From positions 6,454,401 to 6,518,400 of the forward strand of contig OX359194.1 in the NCBI GenBank assembly GCA_947172415.1: DNA of 64,000 bases. Direction: 5' to 3'. This document shows, piece by piece, positions 46,701 to 60,700 of the stretch; positions within the stretch are counted from its first letter, which is position 1, and each line of letters starts with the position of its first letter. The stretch comes from Chondrosia reniformis (Eukaryota > Porifera > Demospongiae > Chondrillida > Chondrillidae). A program made the position numbers and the translations under genes. Under the pieces are notes generated by a model. The model did no database searches, had not been told where the DNA came from, and was given only the letters and a program-made list of their open reading frames with translations.

Positions 46701-49438
46701 TCACTGTTATCACCAAAGGAGCTGGAAAGGGAGAGGTGGAAGTTGCTATCCATGGTCCTGATGGTCTTCTGGGGTACAGCTGCAAGACCCATCCTTACAC
46801 TTACGACTACACTTATGAGGCAACCTCTCCTGGTCTCTATACCGTAGATGTGAAGTTTGCCGGAGAGCATGTAGCTAGTTCTCCGTACAGTGTAGCTGTC
46901 ACAGATACAAGCAAAGTCCACATCACAGGACCGGGTATGAAAGGGGAGTTCCTTCCCATTAATGAGCCACTTGAATACTTTGTTGATGCTCGAGGAGCTG
47001 GACCGGGCAAGTTAGATTGCACCATTCATAGGCCAATGGGATACAATGGATTTGGTGGCAATGATCCAAAGGTAATTGACAATGATGATGGCACGTTCAA
47101 GATTGTCTACACTCCCAATGCTGTGGGACGCCTCAAGATGAATTGCAACTTTGCTGACCAGGCAATTCCTAGCACACCAATCAAGTTGCAGATTTTTGAT
47201 GCCAGTAAAGTGAGGGCTTTCGGTGAAGGCTTGAAGGATGGAAATGTAGCTGGTTCCCTCACTAGTTTCAAAGTTGACACGAAAGGAGGTGGTGAAGGTA
47301 ACTTGAAGGTAGATATACAAGGACCGGGCCAGACACAGGTATCATTGAAGGAGGAAGTCAACCACACCATGGTGTGCCTTTATTCTCCACCGGAAGCAGG
47401 AGAGTATGATATCAGTGTGCTCTGGTGTAACAGGGACATTCCTAGAAGTCCCTTCCATGTGTCTGTCAATCCAACAGTGGATTCGAATGCTGTGGTCTGC
47501 TTTGGAGAGGGTTTGCAGTCAGGATGCGTGTTTGCTGATTCCTGGGCTGAGTTCACCCTGGACACTAGGAAGGCAGGGAAAGGGGAGCCGAGGGTGGAGG
47601 TTGTAGGTCCGTATGGTACTTGCGACTGCCAGCAGACTAGCCAAGCAGATGGACTTTACACCATCAGGTACAATGTGGAAACTGCAGGAGAGCATTTTGT
47701 TTATGTCAGTTTTGCTGGCCAACCAATTCCATCAAGTCCTTTCCAAATTGGTGCTCTTTGGAATACAGATATTTCAAAGGTGAAAATATTTGGGTCTGGT
47801 CTGCAAGGAGGAATGATCAATGAATGGGCCGAGTTTTCAGTGGACCTGAGCAGGGCTGGATCTGGCAATCTTAAGGTTCTTGTTGAAGGTCCTAGCCAAC
47901 CTGAAATGACCATGGAAGGAGAAGATTTGGTCAAAGTGAAGATCCTTCCTAAGGAACCAGGAGAATACAAAGTATCTGTTAAGTTTTCCGAAATCCATAT
48001 TCCTGGCTCCCCCTTCTCCATGACCTTTAAAGCTCCCACTGATGCCACAAAGGTAAAAGTCAATCCTCCTGGACTCCTGGAGGAAGAGGCCGTATGCGTG
48101 AACCAGCAGATCATGTTTGCCGTGGATACTTCAGATGCTGGAGATGGAGACCTAGATGTTGCTGTATATGGGCCATTCGGGTGCAACAGGAATGTAGCCG
48201 TTAGAAGGATACAAGATGGGTACACTATCAGGTACACTCCAGATCAACCAGGAAAGTATGAAATGGCAATGCAGTTTGCTGGAACTGAAGTGCCTACTAG
48301 TCCATTCAAATTTGGAGTTTTTGATCCTAGTGAAGTAGTGCTATCTGGTGAATGTCTAAGTGAAGAATCGGTAAAAATGGGAGAAGAAATATGTCTCACA
48401 GCAGACATGTCGAAGGCTGGACAAGGTCGCATAGAAATCAGTGTCAGAGGACCTGCCACCGTTGAGGTGACCTCAGAGAGAAAGTACGACAACACCAATG
48501 TCTTCAAGTTTACTCCAAGCAAGCCAGGAGACTATAAAGCAAGCATAATGATTAATGGTAAACACATTCATGGCTCTCCTTTCACCATCAGTGTTAAAGG
48601 AGCTGATGTGATAGATGGCTCAGCTGCCTGTAAAGCCTATGGCCCTGGTCTGAGTGCCAGTTTGTTGGCCAACCAGGAAACCTATTTCAATGTAGACATC
48701 ATCGGTGCAAGGGGTGGCAAGCTCTACTGCAAAATTATTGGCCCAGATGGAGCGGAAATTCCCTTTGATATTCAAGCCATTGATGCCAGTAGATACAAGG
48801 TTGTCTACACGCCCCTAGTGGGAGGAACCCAGAGTGTCTCCCTTAGCTATGCCATGGGTTCACTGATATCTGGAGGGCCTTTCCCAGTAGCAGTGTGTAA
48901 CCCACCAGCAGTCAGGGTGTGTGGGAAAGGAATTGAAAAGGGAATTGTGAATAAAATGATGGAATTTACGGTTGATACGTGTAAAGCAGGAGTTGGTAAT
49001 TTGGATATTTCAGTGGATGGCCCTGCTAATATCAAGGCAGATATCATAAACAATAAGAATGGAACACATCTGGTGAAGTATGTGGCAAGCAAGGCTGGTA
49101 TTTACAAGTTCTGGATCAAGTTCGGTGGTGTGAAGATTAGGGAGAATGCTTTTGCAGTTCTGATTGAGAACAAAGAAGCTGATGCATCCAAATGCATTCT
49201 GAAGGGCATTGAGGTTCCTGGTAGCTTTGTGGTGGATGCTTCTCTTGCTGGAGGTAATGGAGTACTGGAGGTGTGTGCCGTTGGAGCCTTTATACCAGCT
49301 CGTAATGTGTCAGTTACTCACAATGGGGACTACACCTTTAATATCAAGTACGATATCCCTGACCCAGGAGAGACATGGATCAGTGTGAAGTGGCACGGAG
49401 AGCACGTCCCAGGAAGCCCATTTACTGTTCACACTTAA
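43773..49438 (+). CDS. FLN: Filamin (1471 aa, 4 exons)
   Basis: Actin cross-linking scaffold of the cell cortex. Exons 43773-44043, 44437-44582, 45087-45281 and 45635-49438 join in one frame. The first three exons give two calponin-homology domains: KKTFTRWTNEHLRKQG and DLSDGIKLIILLEVLSQKSL in CH1, LKLILGLIWTLILHY-type KLIMGLIWTLILHYQIS in CH2, then AEDWLGIPQLLTPEDIVN. The large last exon encodes 13 immunoglobulin-like filamin repeats, most ending in IPGSPF-type motifs (VPGSPFFVDV, IPSSPFQIGA, VPGSPFTVHT). Vertebrate filamins have 24 repeats, so this is a compact form. The last repeat ends just before the stop and would be the dimerisation repeat. It follows CDC14 by 315 bp in the same direction. 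No signal peptide. Confidence 0.95.
44612..44725 (+). mobile_element. Repeat family C in filamin intron
   Basis: AGGTTGATGACTGTTGCCAG, AGCCTGCCCCACCC, TTAGGTTGCTAGGTTAGACA: a closer-spaced relative of 37080-37215. Confidence 0.55.
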
Positions 49439-50176
49439 CAGTTTAATTAGGTTGTTAGACATTTTTTTCGTGCATGCAAGTAGTGAATATATTCTACCTA
49501 ACAATGTTAGTCTGTTTGATACATAAAATTGTATCTATGCCTGGATTAAAAGTTCATACTGTAATAGGAAACTTAATCAGAGAGTTATGATATGTAACAT
49601 TATATTGTTCTATATATACTTAATTACTATATAGCTTCTGTCAGGCATATATTAGAGTGCCCATGCATACAATAAATGTATAAATGCAAACCAAAAGTGG
49701 TTAAAGGGCACAGGGCTATATCTGGACATGTATCAACCATCGCAATTTAAGGCTACCAGGCCGTCCACCCAGGTACATAGCCCAACTGCCTGGTCGTTTT
49801 AGGCCATCACCACTTAAGGCTACCTGGCCACACTTCCCAGACAGCCACATACAAGCACCAAATTCAGAGGTGGTGCATCAGTTCAAATGACTGTATGTAT
49901 TTAATTGGTGTGCTGAGGTGAGTACATGGTATATATATGTGAGTGTGAAAAGTATATATGTGAGTATAATATACAAAAATCAAAATTAAAATTAAGAGTG
50001 ATGTGCAGGGGAGGAAGCCATGGGGGTCAAGGATATCCAGTTGCAGGACAGATATGACCTTGGCCCTAACATCATTTGGTCTAGCACTACGTTCTACTTC
50101 CCCTATATCAGAACTAGTCCATCTTTGCACATTCCAACACAGTGTATAGCTAGTACTAGACAAATGCACAGCATTA
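49439..50176. other. 3' flank of filamin
   Basis: No gene seen. A possible poly(A) signal ATTAAA lies near 49545. The segment 49740-49850 contains two copies of a TTAAGGCTACC(A/T)GGCC phrase, so it may be a decayed repeat. Confidence 0.5.
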
Positions 50177-50820
50177 TGGGGCGAGCCTTGCTAAGCACTG
50201 CACATGCCAATGCTGTGGTGGTACTGTGCAGCCAGTGTCTGCGACACACAATGTCTGGCTGCCATGCTAGCACCATGGATAGTTAAAGGGTGAGCAAAAT
50301 TAGCTGAAGCTGAATGGGTGGCATTGAAAGAAGCAATGATGAATGCACACAGTGGAAAGTCACATGTGCTGGTCATGCACACAGTGGAAAGTCACATGTG
50401 CTGGTCATGCACACAGAGTGCACAGGCCACTCGTACTGCAGTGGCTCTCGTGAACTGGCAAGTGAAAGAGACACCTGTGCAGTTCAAGGATGGAGAGCAA
50501 CGCTTTGAAATGGTCGGCTCAAGCCACTCCAAGGTATAGGAGGCACCTCACAAAGAGTTCGAAGTAATGAGGAGAGACAGTGGGAAAGGGCAGGCAGAAG
50601 TTAAAATCAGTGAAGTGGAAAAGGTAGATGTCAATCAGGGAAAATGCCAAACCTCGATCGCGGGCGGCAGACATGTTCGCCGAGCCATAAAATTGTAGCG
50701 GGCAACCACAGCAAAAATTTACCGGGCGAACGTACGGCGACATATATACATACATACATACATACATAGCGCTTCCAGCCATACTACGCACTAGGTGGGG
50801 CTCGCTAAGGCTCGCCCCAA
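50177..50820 (-). mobile_element. GGGGCGAGCC-ended element, reverse orientation
   Basis: Left TGGGGCGAGCCTTGCTAAGC, right GGGGCTCGCTAAGGCTCGCC, i.e. inverted ends. The right ~120 bases match, in reverse complement, the left end of the elements at 9441 and 19967 (including the TATG run and GTACGGC). The interior differs: a 32-base direct repeat (GCACACAGTGGAAAGTCACA...) near 50347-50410 replaces the ~92-bp array. No transposase. Confidence 0.7.
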
Positions 50821-51759
50821 TGACAATCATTAGTGTATCCTATACCCTGGTCTTCTAAGGTATCTAATTCATAAATTCTAATTCTGTCTTTGTTGTACGT
50901 TAGGAAGTGTGGGAGTGACAGCTATGAATAAACTTATAAAATTCTAAGAACTTGCATTGCGTTTCTCTTTCAATTCTCATTTCCGAGAAAACGCTCAGAT
51001 CAGACTATAAAACTCCTTGCAAGCTTTATGTTTAGTTTAATCATCGAACAAAAAGGGCCTATATAATATCGTCAGCAGTTGAAGCGTATTCTTTCAGCAG
51101 TCAGTGCGTGAGTTTTACTAGAGGTGTCATGCCTAATAGAAAGAGGATTTATGTATATTTTACACTAGACATACATTACAACGGTTACCATTACATAAGG
51201 TAGTCAGTCCATAGATAATAGAGTAGCTATTATCTATGGTCAGGCGTAGCCGACCTTCCACCAGTCATTCTTTGGTTGCTCCTCAAGGCTGCCGCACAGA
51301 GATATTCTAGGTAGGGAAGGGTTTGGCTACGCGGGACTAGGATTGCTGCCAAAGTTCCTGGTTCCTAGTTTGCACGGAAAACATACAGAACTACATACTT
51401 TCTTTCTTTTAACTGATGTAATGGTTGTCTGTACGAGGTCTATGCAAACGTTAATTGCAACACAAATTTATGGCTTATTCTAACGATACAACGATACGCA
51501 CTAGCCCAATATTGAACACATTTCAAATTAGTAGATATTTCGGCAATACTGCCTTCTTCAGTACAATACTGGCAGAATGATGAAGTGAATGGGTAAAAAG
51601 TTGTATGAATGGCTAACATAATCGTTAGAATAATATTTGGTATCGATCCTCCTAGCCATACAGGAGTTTTTGAATTTATTGATGGCCAATGTATAATACA
51701 ATAATATGTTTCTTTGAACCCTTTTTTGTAATATCTCTAGTGAATCAGTAATAACTGTA
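50821..51759. other. Upstream region of the HELZ2-like gene
   Basis: No convincing upstream coding exon found. The splice-acceptor-like TATCTCTAG at 51740 suggests that a 5' non-coding or short coding exon lies in this stretch. A minus-strand hammerhead-like repeat fragment is at 51538-51561. Confidence 0.5.
51538..51561 (-). ncRNA. Hammerhead-like CTGAAGA...GAAA motif
   Basis: On the minus strand: CTGAAGA, A, GGCA, loop GTAT, TGCC, GAAA. This fits the CUGANGA-stem II-GAAA core with a 4-bp stem, apart from one extra A. No matching stem I or clear cleavage site was found, so only half of the fold is supported. Confidence 0.25.
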
Positions 51760-54700
51760 ATGGAAACGACAGTTACTGAAGATAACATTGCAGAAGTCTG
51801 TCCAAAATGTTTTGATGATTTAGAAAAAATGGGAGACTGCAAACATAAAAGAGTAAGTATATATAGATGTACCAGACACATGTATAATGTTTAAGTGTTT
51901 TACAAATGCAATTAAGAAATATACCCTACATCTTTAAAATGCACACACAGGTATATACATACAGTTACCCAAAAACCAAAATATAATGGCATGTATATGA
52001 CATGTAATTGTATATAAAACCATACATTATATAAGAACATCAGTATATATATCATTTATAAGAACTCTATATTATGCATATATGGTTATATAGATGTTAT
52101 ATATAGAAGTAATTGATACTGACTTATCATATTATACAAACTATTTTCCAAATGATTATTATTTCTAAAGGAAATGTTTGTAACAAGTGATAACAAAGAA
52201 ACAATAATCAGACCTTTACCTCCTGAAAGAATCATGTCAAGCAGACGTGGTGCTGTATTTACTGGATGTTATAAACCGTGTTGGTATCACCCTGACTGTT
52301 GGAATGACAACTGCACTTTTGCACATGGTGAAACAGAGCTACAAGCATGGAATGGTAATGAATACGTATGTATAAAACCATTAAATATTACATGCTGAAA
52401 TAGCTCCAAGGCAGCCCCTATATTGTTTTCATTCTTGTTTCTGGTTGCTATATATGCTTGTCTCATATAGATAACAAGATAAAAGACATGCATACGTATA
52501 GGTTCACATGCAATTATTGCAACACTTATTTATATGTATATATGTAAGTACATCTATTTTGCAAATAACTAATTATCAATAATTCCCTATTCTCAAATTC
52601 ATTTGATGGCTGGCAACTGTATGCATGTCTGCATATTCCAAATGTGATAATTCTCTCATTATAGGAGATTTGGTGGTAGAGCAAAGATGTTTGGGAGATG
52701 AATGCTCATTCAATAAGTCAAAATTATTGTTCTTGAATCACTGCCTTAAAAGGGATGATCATAAAAGTGATTTTGTATGCAATTTTGTTTATTTTAAGAA
52801 GGACAACAATAACCTACAAAAAATTCGAAGATGGCCACATAAATCAAATAGAAAGAACATGAAGAGGAGTGGTCAAAGATATAGATACAAACACAAAGAT
52901 TGTGGAAGTTCAAGCTGCACTTTTCCACACTCAGAATTAGAGGAGAAGGTTTGGAATTTCTTGCTGGACAATCCTGGGTTCATGGAAAAAAAGAGAAATG
53001 ATCAAATACATGGTCATAGTCATAGTGTAATTGAAGTGCAGATATCAAGAAAAAGCAAGGTTATTCTTTGTCCATAAAGACACAAACACTAAAATTCCTC
53101 TGAGGCAAAATCACCATTAATCAATTGATAGTATATACCAGCATCACACATTTATAGGAGACAACCCTGAAGTATTGATGTGACGATTACATATACATTT
53201 ACCTCAACAACAGAGTATCAGTAGCCCTAGGTTCAATTCTCAGCATTCTTTCATATTATCTTACTAATTGTGTCTATATGCATGCTATGTATATACGTAT
53301 GTATGATGTTTTATCAGGTATTTCCACTAAATATAAAATGTCAAAACTTGTATGACATTGTATAAATATACATATAAATACTTATATTATTTTTTGGTTT
53401 TCTATGCTACTTGTAGGGAAGCTGTTTTGGAGCCAGTACCAGGTTCGTTAGGCGTGAAGAATTGCCACCACTTCCATCTGAAGGCTTGTCTTTAAGAAAT
53501 TATAAAGACTATTTTCGTATTTTGCTATATTTGGAAGAAGATAAACGCCGTGCAACCTTAAAAGAAAGGTAAGTTCAATATTATATATTGTCTTAATTTT
53601 TCATTATACCAAAGACGTAATTTATATACAGTATACATAACCTAAGGCAATCAAGTATTATATTGTTGCCTCTAGTGATCTGCCTACTACCCAAGAGAAT
53701 TTTTGCACATTGCAATCCATCCATGAAATTTAATTTTCCACTGTAAACTTATACTGTACATACCACAATGTATGCATATACAATTGAAACTGGTTAACGA
53801 GTACTCCTGGGTACCGTGCCTTTTAGTTCTCGTTAACAGTAGTTCTCGTTCAACAACTGCTATAATAAAGTTTTGCATAATATGCAGCTCCATATAATAT
53901 GGTTACATCATTTTGTGTAGTCTTACATGAAAGACAATTTCAATTTAAAACTAATCATCATTCACCAAAGTCTGTTCGTGTTAACAGTTGCTTTTTGTTT
54001 TCCAAGTTTTTTCGCATATATAAAGCATGTTCCTGTTAGCCATGCCAGTTTCCACTGTATTGGATTGTGTTAAGCTATATACGTATATAATGTATTGACT
54101 AATCTATATGCTGAATCAAAGTGGTTTCCTTTAAATTAATTTTATCGCGAAATCATTATCTTTGTTATAATATATAAAGGTGTGACGGTGATTATCATCT
54201 TGTTGTGATGCGAAACGACTATGCCTGTGACCTTCATCCTCTGGAAGACCCAATTGACTTTGGAGTGGCTGCTGAATATGCTGACCAATATGCTGGGACA
54301 GTCAAAGTAGTTTTCCCTAATCACCAAGGCAAATACATTATTTGTCATAGTCCTACAGTTGTTAGGAATAAATATAGTGTGCATTTACGATTGGATGTTA
54401 AAGATGATGAATCTGATTTATTTCCTAAAGTACACCCTGATCAAAAGATAAGGGTAACTGTGGAGTTTCTTTTGAGACGGTCTTTCTTTGATATATTGCA
54501 TGCAGCTATTGAAGGCCTTTCCTTTGAATCAATCTCAAAAGTTTTCCCTCCAGAACTGATTAAGGCAAGTAGCTCTGCAAAAGCCCTCCCTTATTGCAAT
54601 CCTGAAAGTCTTAAACTGGATGAAGATTTTCAAACCCCAGCACTCAATGCCATATTTTCATGCTCTCGTGCAGTTCCATTCTTACTCACTGGAGCATTTG

Positions 54701-57700
54701 GCACTGGTAAAACTAGGCTTATTGTAAGAGCAGCCCATCAGATAGTAGCTACCATCCCAAACAGCAAGGTTCTGATTTGTGTGCATCACAATCAGACAGC
54801 AAACTCTTACATTGAAAATTACTTTGTTGACTTGGCAAGTCGTAGAAATGCAGTTAAAGCTTATCGTATCATTTCAGAATCCAAATATCTGCCCAGTAAT
54901 AATAGCCAATATTACATCTATGGCTCTCAGATAAATAAAAAACATAGAATCATTATCTCCACCTATGCCTTATCTAAAAATTTGAATGATAACCAAAATA
55001 TCAAACAAGGTTATTTTTCACATATTTTCTTGGATGAAGCAGCTCAGTGTCCTGAACCAGAGGCCATGGTCCCCTTCCTACTGTCAGACCAAGACACTAA
55101 AGTGGTTCTTGCTGGAGATCACTTACAGGTAAATATTTCACCTTTGGGTCCATATAGTCATGCATATGCAGACAGTTAGACTAGGCTAAGTACCTACGTA
55201 CATATATACGTAGGTGGACAATAACCATAAGTATACATGTCCAGGCTCTTTCCCCTTTAACCATTACTGGTTGGTATCACATTTATTGTGTAGTATTATA
55301 TACTAAAATATGCACAGTACACATTATTGTGAACCACAATGTATATACCATATTATATTAATTTTATTTAACTCTTATATGAATTTAGTCTGGCCCTCAA
55401 GATGAAATGATTGATCCTGGAGCTAGGAAGCATGGTCTCTGTTTAAGTCTCCTGGAACGTCTTCATAAGTACTATATGACAAAGAAAATCCTCAAGAAGG
55501 AATATACAGCAAGCTTGTTGACTAATTACAGATGTCATGAAGGTATATACATACATGCTTTATAAGTGTAACATTTTACAGCATTTAAAAGGTTTGAAAA
55601 AGGATTATGGAATTAATTTCATGTACTTTACAGGTATCCTTCGATTGCCTTCCCAATTATTTTATAACTGCTCTCTGCTGACTCGCTCTCTTGACTGTTA
55701 TCCACACCCCAATGCCCCACACACACTTATGTTCATTTGTTCATCCTTGGAAGAGAGGAAAAGTTGTAGCAATGCCATAGATGAAAATGAAGCAAAGTTA
55801 TTGTTTCAAAAAGCTTCCTACTACTTAAGCAGGTGGCCTGATGAGTGGGGAAAATTTTCCTTTGATGAAGTGTGCATCATGACTAGAACACACCAACAGG
55901 TAAAGCATGCATTACATGTACCATTTAATAAAATTAAACATAGCAAAATACTTATGATATTGCTGTATATGTATAATAAACTTTTTATTCTACGTACTTT
56001 AGCAAAAGAGCCTCAGACGAATAATTGAGTCTTCCTTTCGTGTTGGATCCAGGGTAATCCTCACAGATAAGAGCAGCCGCCACTTCTCCACTGATCAAGT
56101 TCGAGTCACACATGCTATTCAAGGTTTGTTGATAATCATAAACACATTTAAATGTATGCAAGATGAAGGAGTTTTCATTCTACCAGGAGTAAATCTTCAG
56201 GTTAGGTCATCCTGTTTAGATTGGGGAAGCTCCTAGCCAAATAGGCTATATACTATTAAGGCATACAATTGATAAAATAATAGAGTTATGGATTTTGTTC
56301 AGCTATAAAATAATTGAAAGAATAACAGTAAGAATTTAGCATGAGAGGATATATACAGATGAAAATAATTACAGTAATTGGAATAGAAATGAGAACATGA
56401 GATGTAATTGTTGAAAGACTTGATTTTCTTCATATACATACATGCTCTTTAATGAATTCGTTTATCTATATATTGATACTTAGGTTTAGAGTTCAGAATG
56501 GTACTATTGAGTACCTATGAAGATAGGACATATACTAATGGAGGGACTCTTCAGGATATCACTGATCCTGGGAAGACTGTGGCAAATGAAAGGACATTCA
56601 ACACAATTCTAACAAGATCAAAGTCACTCTTTGTGGCTGTTGGGAATCCTTTCTACCTTCTCGATGCAGAAGAGTGTCTCATTTCCAAAGGATTCCAGAA
56701 AACCCACTGCTGGAGAGCATTTCTTAGGACATGCATGGACAGAAATTCTATTGAATTCCCTGGTGACAGCAATTCTGATGCAATTAAGAGGCTACAGGTA
56801 CGGGTTTATGAAGGTAGTTTAGTGGAACCTCAGAATGAAGGTCTAGTTGATTCCATAATCCAAAAAAGCAAGGATGACTACAGACAAAAAATGGTGGAAT
56901 TGCTCAGAAAAAAGAAAACCTATCTCCACCGTGGTGCTTGGACCATTATTCATAAAGATCGGGAGAAAAAACAGTCAGGTAGGTCTGAGAATTCTCCCTC
57001 TTCTGGGATTGAAGGTATTCTACAATGCCAGGCTTACAACAAAGGAGAGGTGATTCCTTTTGATAATAAGCAGAACAAGATAAAAGTACTAGGTCTAAAG
57101 AGCCGTAGAGGAGCCTTCAGCGGTGATACTGTTATTGTAGTACCTTTAGAAGGGAGTAGCCAATTCTACTGTATTGAAAATGTAAAAAAGCGATCCCAGG
57201 AAACCTTTCTCTGCCGAGTTGATCCAAATAACTGTAACATGATGATTCCTCTAGATATTGAACACCCAAAATTTGTAAATTTTCCTGAAGTAGCTCGAGT
57301 CTGCATTCAACAGAAAGATGATAGTCTGAAAAGAAGCAGAAATGGTCCTGTGGCGTGCTTTGACCAAGAAAGTATGATGAACCTAAAGGAGGATAATCCC
57401 AGATTGCGAGATACAATTCCACTTGAAGATGCAAAACGAATGATATTTTTAGTTTTGTTCATTAGGTGGGGGAAGACACACTACCTTCCATTGGGTGCTG
57501 TAATTGACGTTTTTCCTTTGGCTCACTCCTTCTTTCATGCTGAACGCATGCTAATGGCACAGTACATGATTGACCGGGCGCCAGACAGTCCTCTTCCTCC
57601 GGATCCTAGGCATCATCTCAATAAACCGCCTTCTGATGCTGACTGCTTCACCATTGATCATCCTGGTACGGTAACTTTAGATGATGCTTTGAGCTTAAAA

Positions 57701-60700
57701 TTGATAGAGAAGAAAGGCAGAGTGAGTACTTATCAGTTTGGGGTCCACATAACACAGGTTGTTGAAGACAGACAGCATGGAAGTGAGATATTCAAACAAG
57801 CTAGAACTACCTGCTGTACTATATACGAGCCATCACCTTCAGGAACCAAAAGGTATTCCATGATTTCGCCAGAACTAGCTCAGCAATTCAGTTTAGATGT
57901 AGATCAGCCAAGGGAATGCATATCTGTCCTGGGAAAGGTTAAGGTAACACAAAATAGTCCAACTAACCCCTTTAGTATAAAAATAGTGGATGAAGACAGA
58001 ATGGACATTAAAATCGAAACGATTACATCTAAAGCACAGCTAACATATGATTTTGTGGAGACAATACTATTAACTGACTATACAAGAAGTGGAGTTTCAG
58101 AGCTGTACAGAAAACTACACCTGATCCACCTAATCAGTCTTGAGCTGAAACAGTTGCGTCTCCGTGGCCCACCAGAAAGCGTATTTTATCAGCACACCAT
58201 TCCTTATGAGACTGACCATTCAAATTATAGGTTCCCTCGGGCATCAGGAATGGTGGAAGAGATGATGATCTGGGCAAACATGACAGTTTCTCAGTTTATG
58301 CTTGCTCATCAGCTTTCTTTGCCTATAGAATTGGTTCCCCTGAGGTGCCAAGATAGTCCCACTGTATCAGATCTGGAAGTCCAGAAGGTACCTCTACAAG
58401 AAACCTTGCTCCCTTATGCTAATCATCCTCCTAATCATGAAGGGCAATGTAGCATAAAAATCCCCATAGAAGTTGCACAATATATATGTTCTCGTAGACA
58501 AAGTGAGGATGTAAGATGTAATCTCCTAATGGAATGTAACTTTCCAGAAATTGCCTGCAAGGCTGCTAACTTCAAGACAGTACAACGAAGAGCTGAATAC
58601 AGATTAGTAAACAAAGAAAGCAATATCCCTGGAATTCCCAGCCATTTTTCTTTAAATTGTAACTATACCCATTTTACTTCACCCCTTCGCCGTTGCTTTG
58701 ATTTACTTGTCCATATGGTAATCTTGGAAATCTTGGAAAGAAGGGTACCTTATGCTCCAAATAGCGATGATTTGAAGGTCATTGTACAAGATTGTAACAA
58801 GGCTGCTAAGAATGCAAAGCAGTTTGATTCTAGCATGTACCGAGTTATCTATGCAATCTCAGCCTTCCAAAGCAGCAAGCCATGTGTAGCATACATTAGA
58901 ACTTGTGATGAGCACCATTGCTTGTTACATTTCGCTGACCCAGAAATGAAATCACTTTCAAAGCAGACATCAACTGTAAGATTGGCAGCTCTTAAAACAC
59001 CAATTCTCATGGATAAAGATAAAATGTGTATAAGAGCTACATGGAAATACAAAATTTGCTCATTAGCAATTTCTAAATTAAAAGATATTTTTGATTCTAA
59101 AGTATTTCTAGCATCAGATACTGCATCTCATAAAACCTTGAACCAAGGCCTCATCATCCAGGCCCATCATACACCAAGTGATCATGGTGATCCGAAATGT
59201 TTGAATCGTTCTTCTCACGAGTGTGAAATTCCTAAAAATGTAATCACTTTAGATTCAACCTCAAATCTAAAGCTACTTCATAAGCACTGCTATAGAGAAG
59301 ACCATAGTAATGCTGTTATTTTAGATTTAGAGAAGGCCCTTCAAAGAGCACAACCAATCTCAAACACATTAAAAATAAATAAAGAATCTAAAGAAAAACA
59401 TACAAATACACTTGCTTTTTGCAATGTAAAAGTAGATTTAACTCTTGCCCCGTGTTCAATAATGAGAGTATGGGTAGGAGCATCTGTCAATGAGCGCATT
59501 ATTAGTCCTGAAGTGCTGATCTTCAGTCCAATATCAAACTTAGATATATGTGTACAACACAACAAGTCACCTGCAGAATGCTTTTCTACTCCGATACTCC
59601 AAAATGCCTCTCATATCAAATACGATAGCATTGATGTGTATGTGGATCAGTGGGAACCTGTTCTTTTAGCAGAAGGAGCAAAGTGTGCATCGGAAGAAAG
59701 GAGCATGACATTCCTGAAAGATGCTACACTCCACTTTGATGGTGCTAAATTCAAGCTTTCATCAACTACCCTAGAAGAGCCTCATTACTATTATGACCAG
59801 GAAGCAGATGTTTTTCTTGAGGTATCATCTGAATTCTATGAGAACAACTGGTCCTACTTTACTATGGCCATTGGTGACTTTATATGTGCGCGTTATCAAA
59901 TTAGCGTTCTTGATAAGGACTCAGAGAGTGCTCCATTTGCATTTGAACCTGCCCATAGAGGAGTACTCCATATGGTTATCAAGAGTGTGAATACTGTTAG
60001 CAGAATTATTGCTATGAAATTCATTGGAAGATCAAATGGAAAGTTTTCTAAAAAAGTAAGGTCCTTACTGCAAGAGGGAGCTGGAGGAGATGACGATCAA
60101 TGCTCTCGTCCTAACTGCAACCACTTGAAGTGTACCTTGGAGCTCATATATTGTCCGATTCCGATGAGGTACGTAAACACTTTATCTTCTTAAGTTCCAA
60201 CACTGCTGTTCAATATAAATATATACGTATGTTGACAGAATACAATTTTCAATAGGCGAATCTACAGAACTCTCATAGAGTTGAAGGACATGTATCGACA
60301 ATTGCAAAAGCAAAAATCTGATGTGAATGCAGCATTTCCTGTAGCACTGAAAACATCAGAATGTGATGTCAAAAGGCCTAATAAGATTGGTAAATATTTG
60401 CATGTATTTTACTGTAGTAACCTTTGAGTAATGATGAAAGCAAGGATTCTAATTACTACTAACTTGTATATAGTCTTTTGAAAGGATCATCTGTCAACTT
60501 TTAGAGCGTCTAAAGACACAGTTTTGTTGTCTCACTTGATTGTCAGAAGTTTCAAGGGTCTTTTTCAGTGACTCAATCAAGAGAGATAACAAAACTACAT
60601 CTTTAGACACTCTAAAAGTCGCAAAAGATAAGTTTGACGCAGTTAGAAGAAATCCTTATTCTATTATTGTATATATGTAGTCATGAAGTTTTCTCCAGGC

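Noticed and set aside
45691-49504. Many minus-strand open frames across the filamin exon
   Set aside because: Shadows of the filamin coding frame; none has family features or its own splice signals.
50962-50971. IRF-like site (GAAANNGAAA on minus strand) upstream of the HELZ2-like gene
   Set aside because: The same motif occurs by chance in the GA run at about 33821, and the transcription start is unknown, so it carries little weight.
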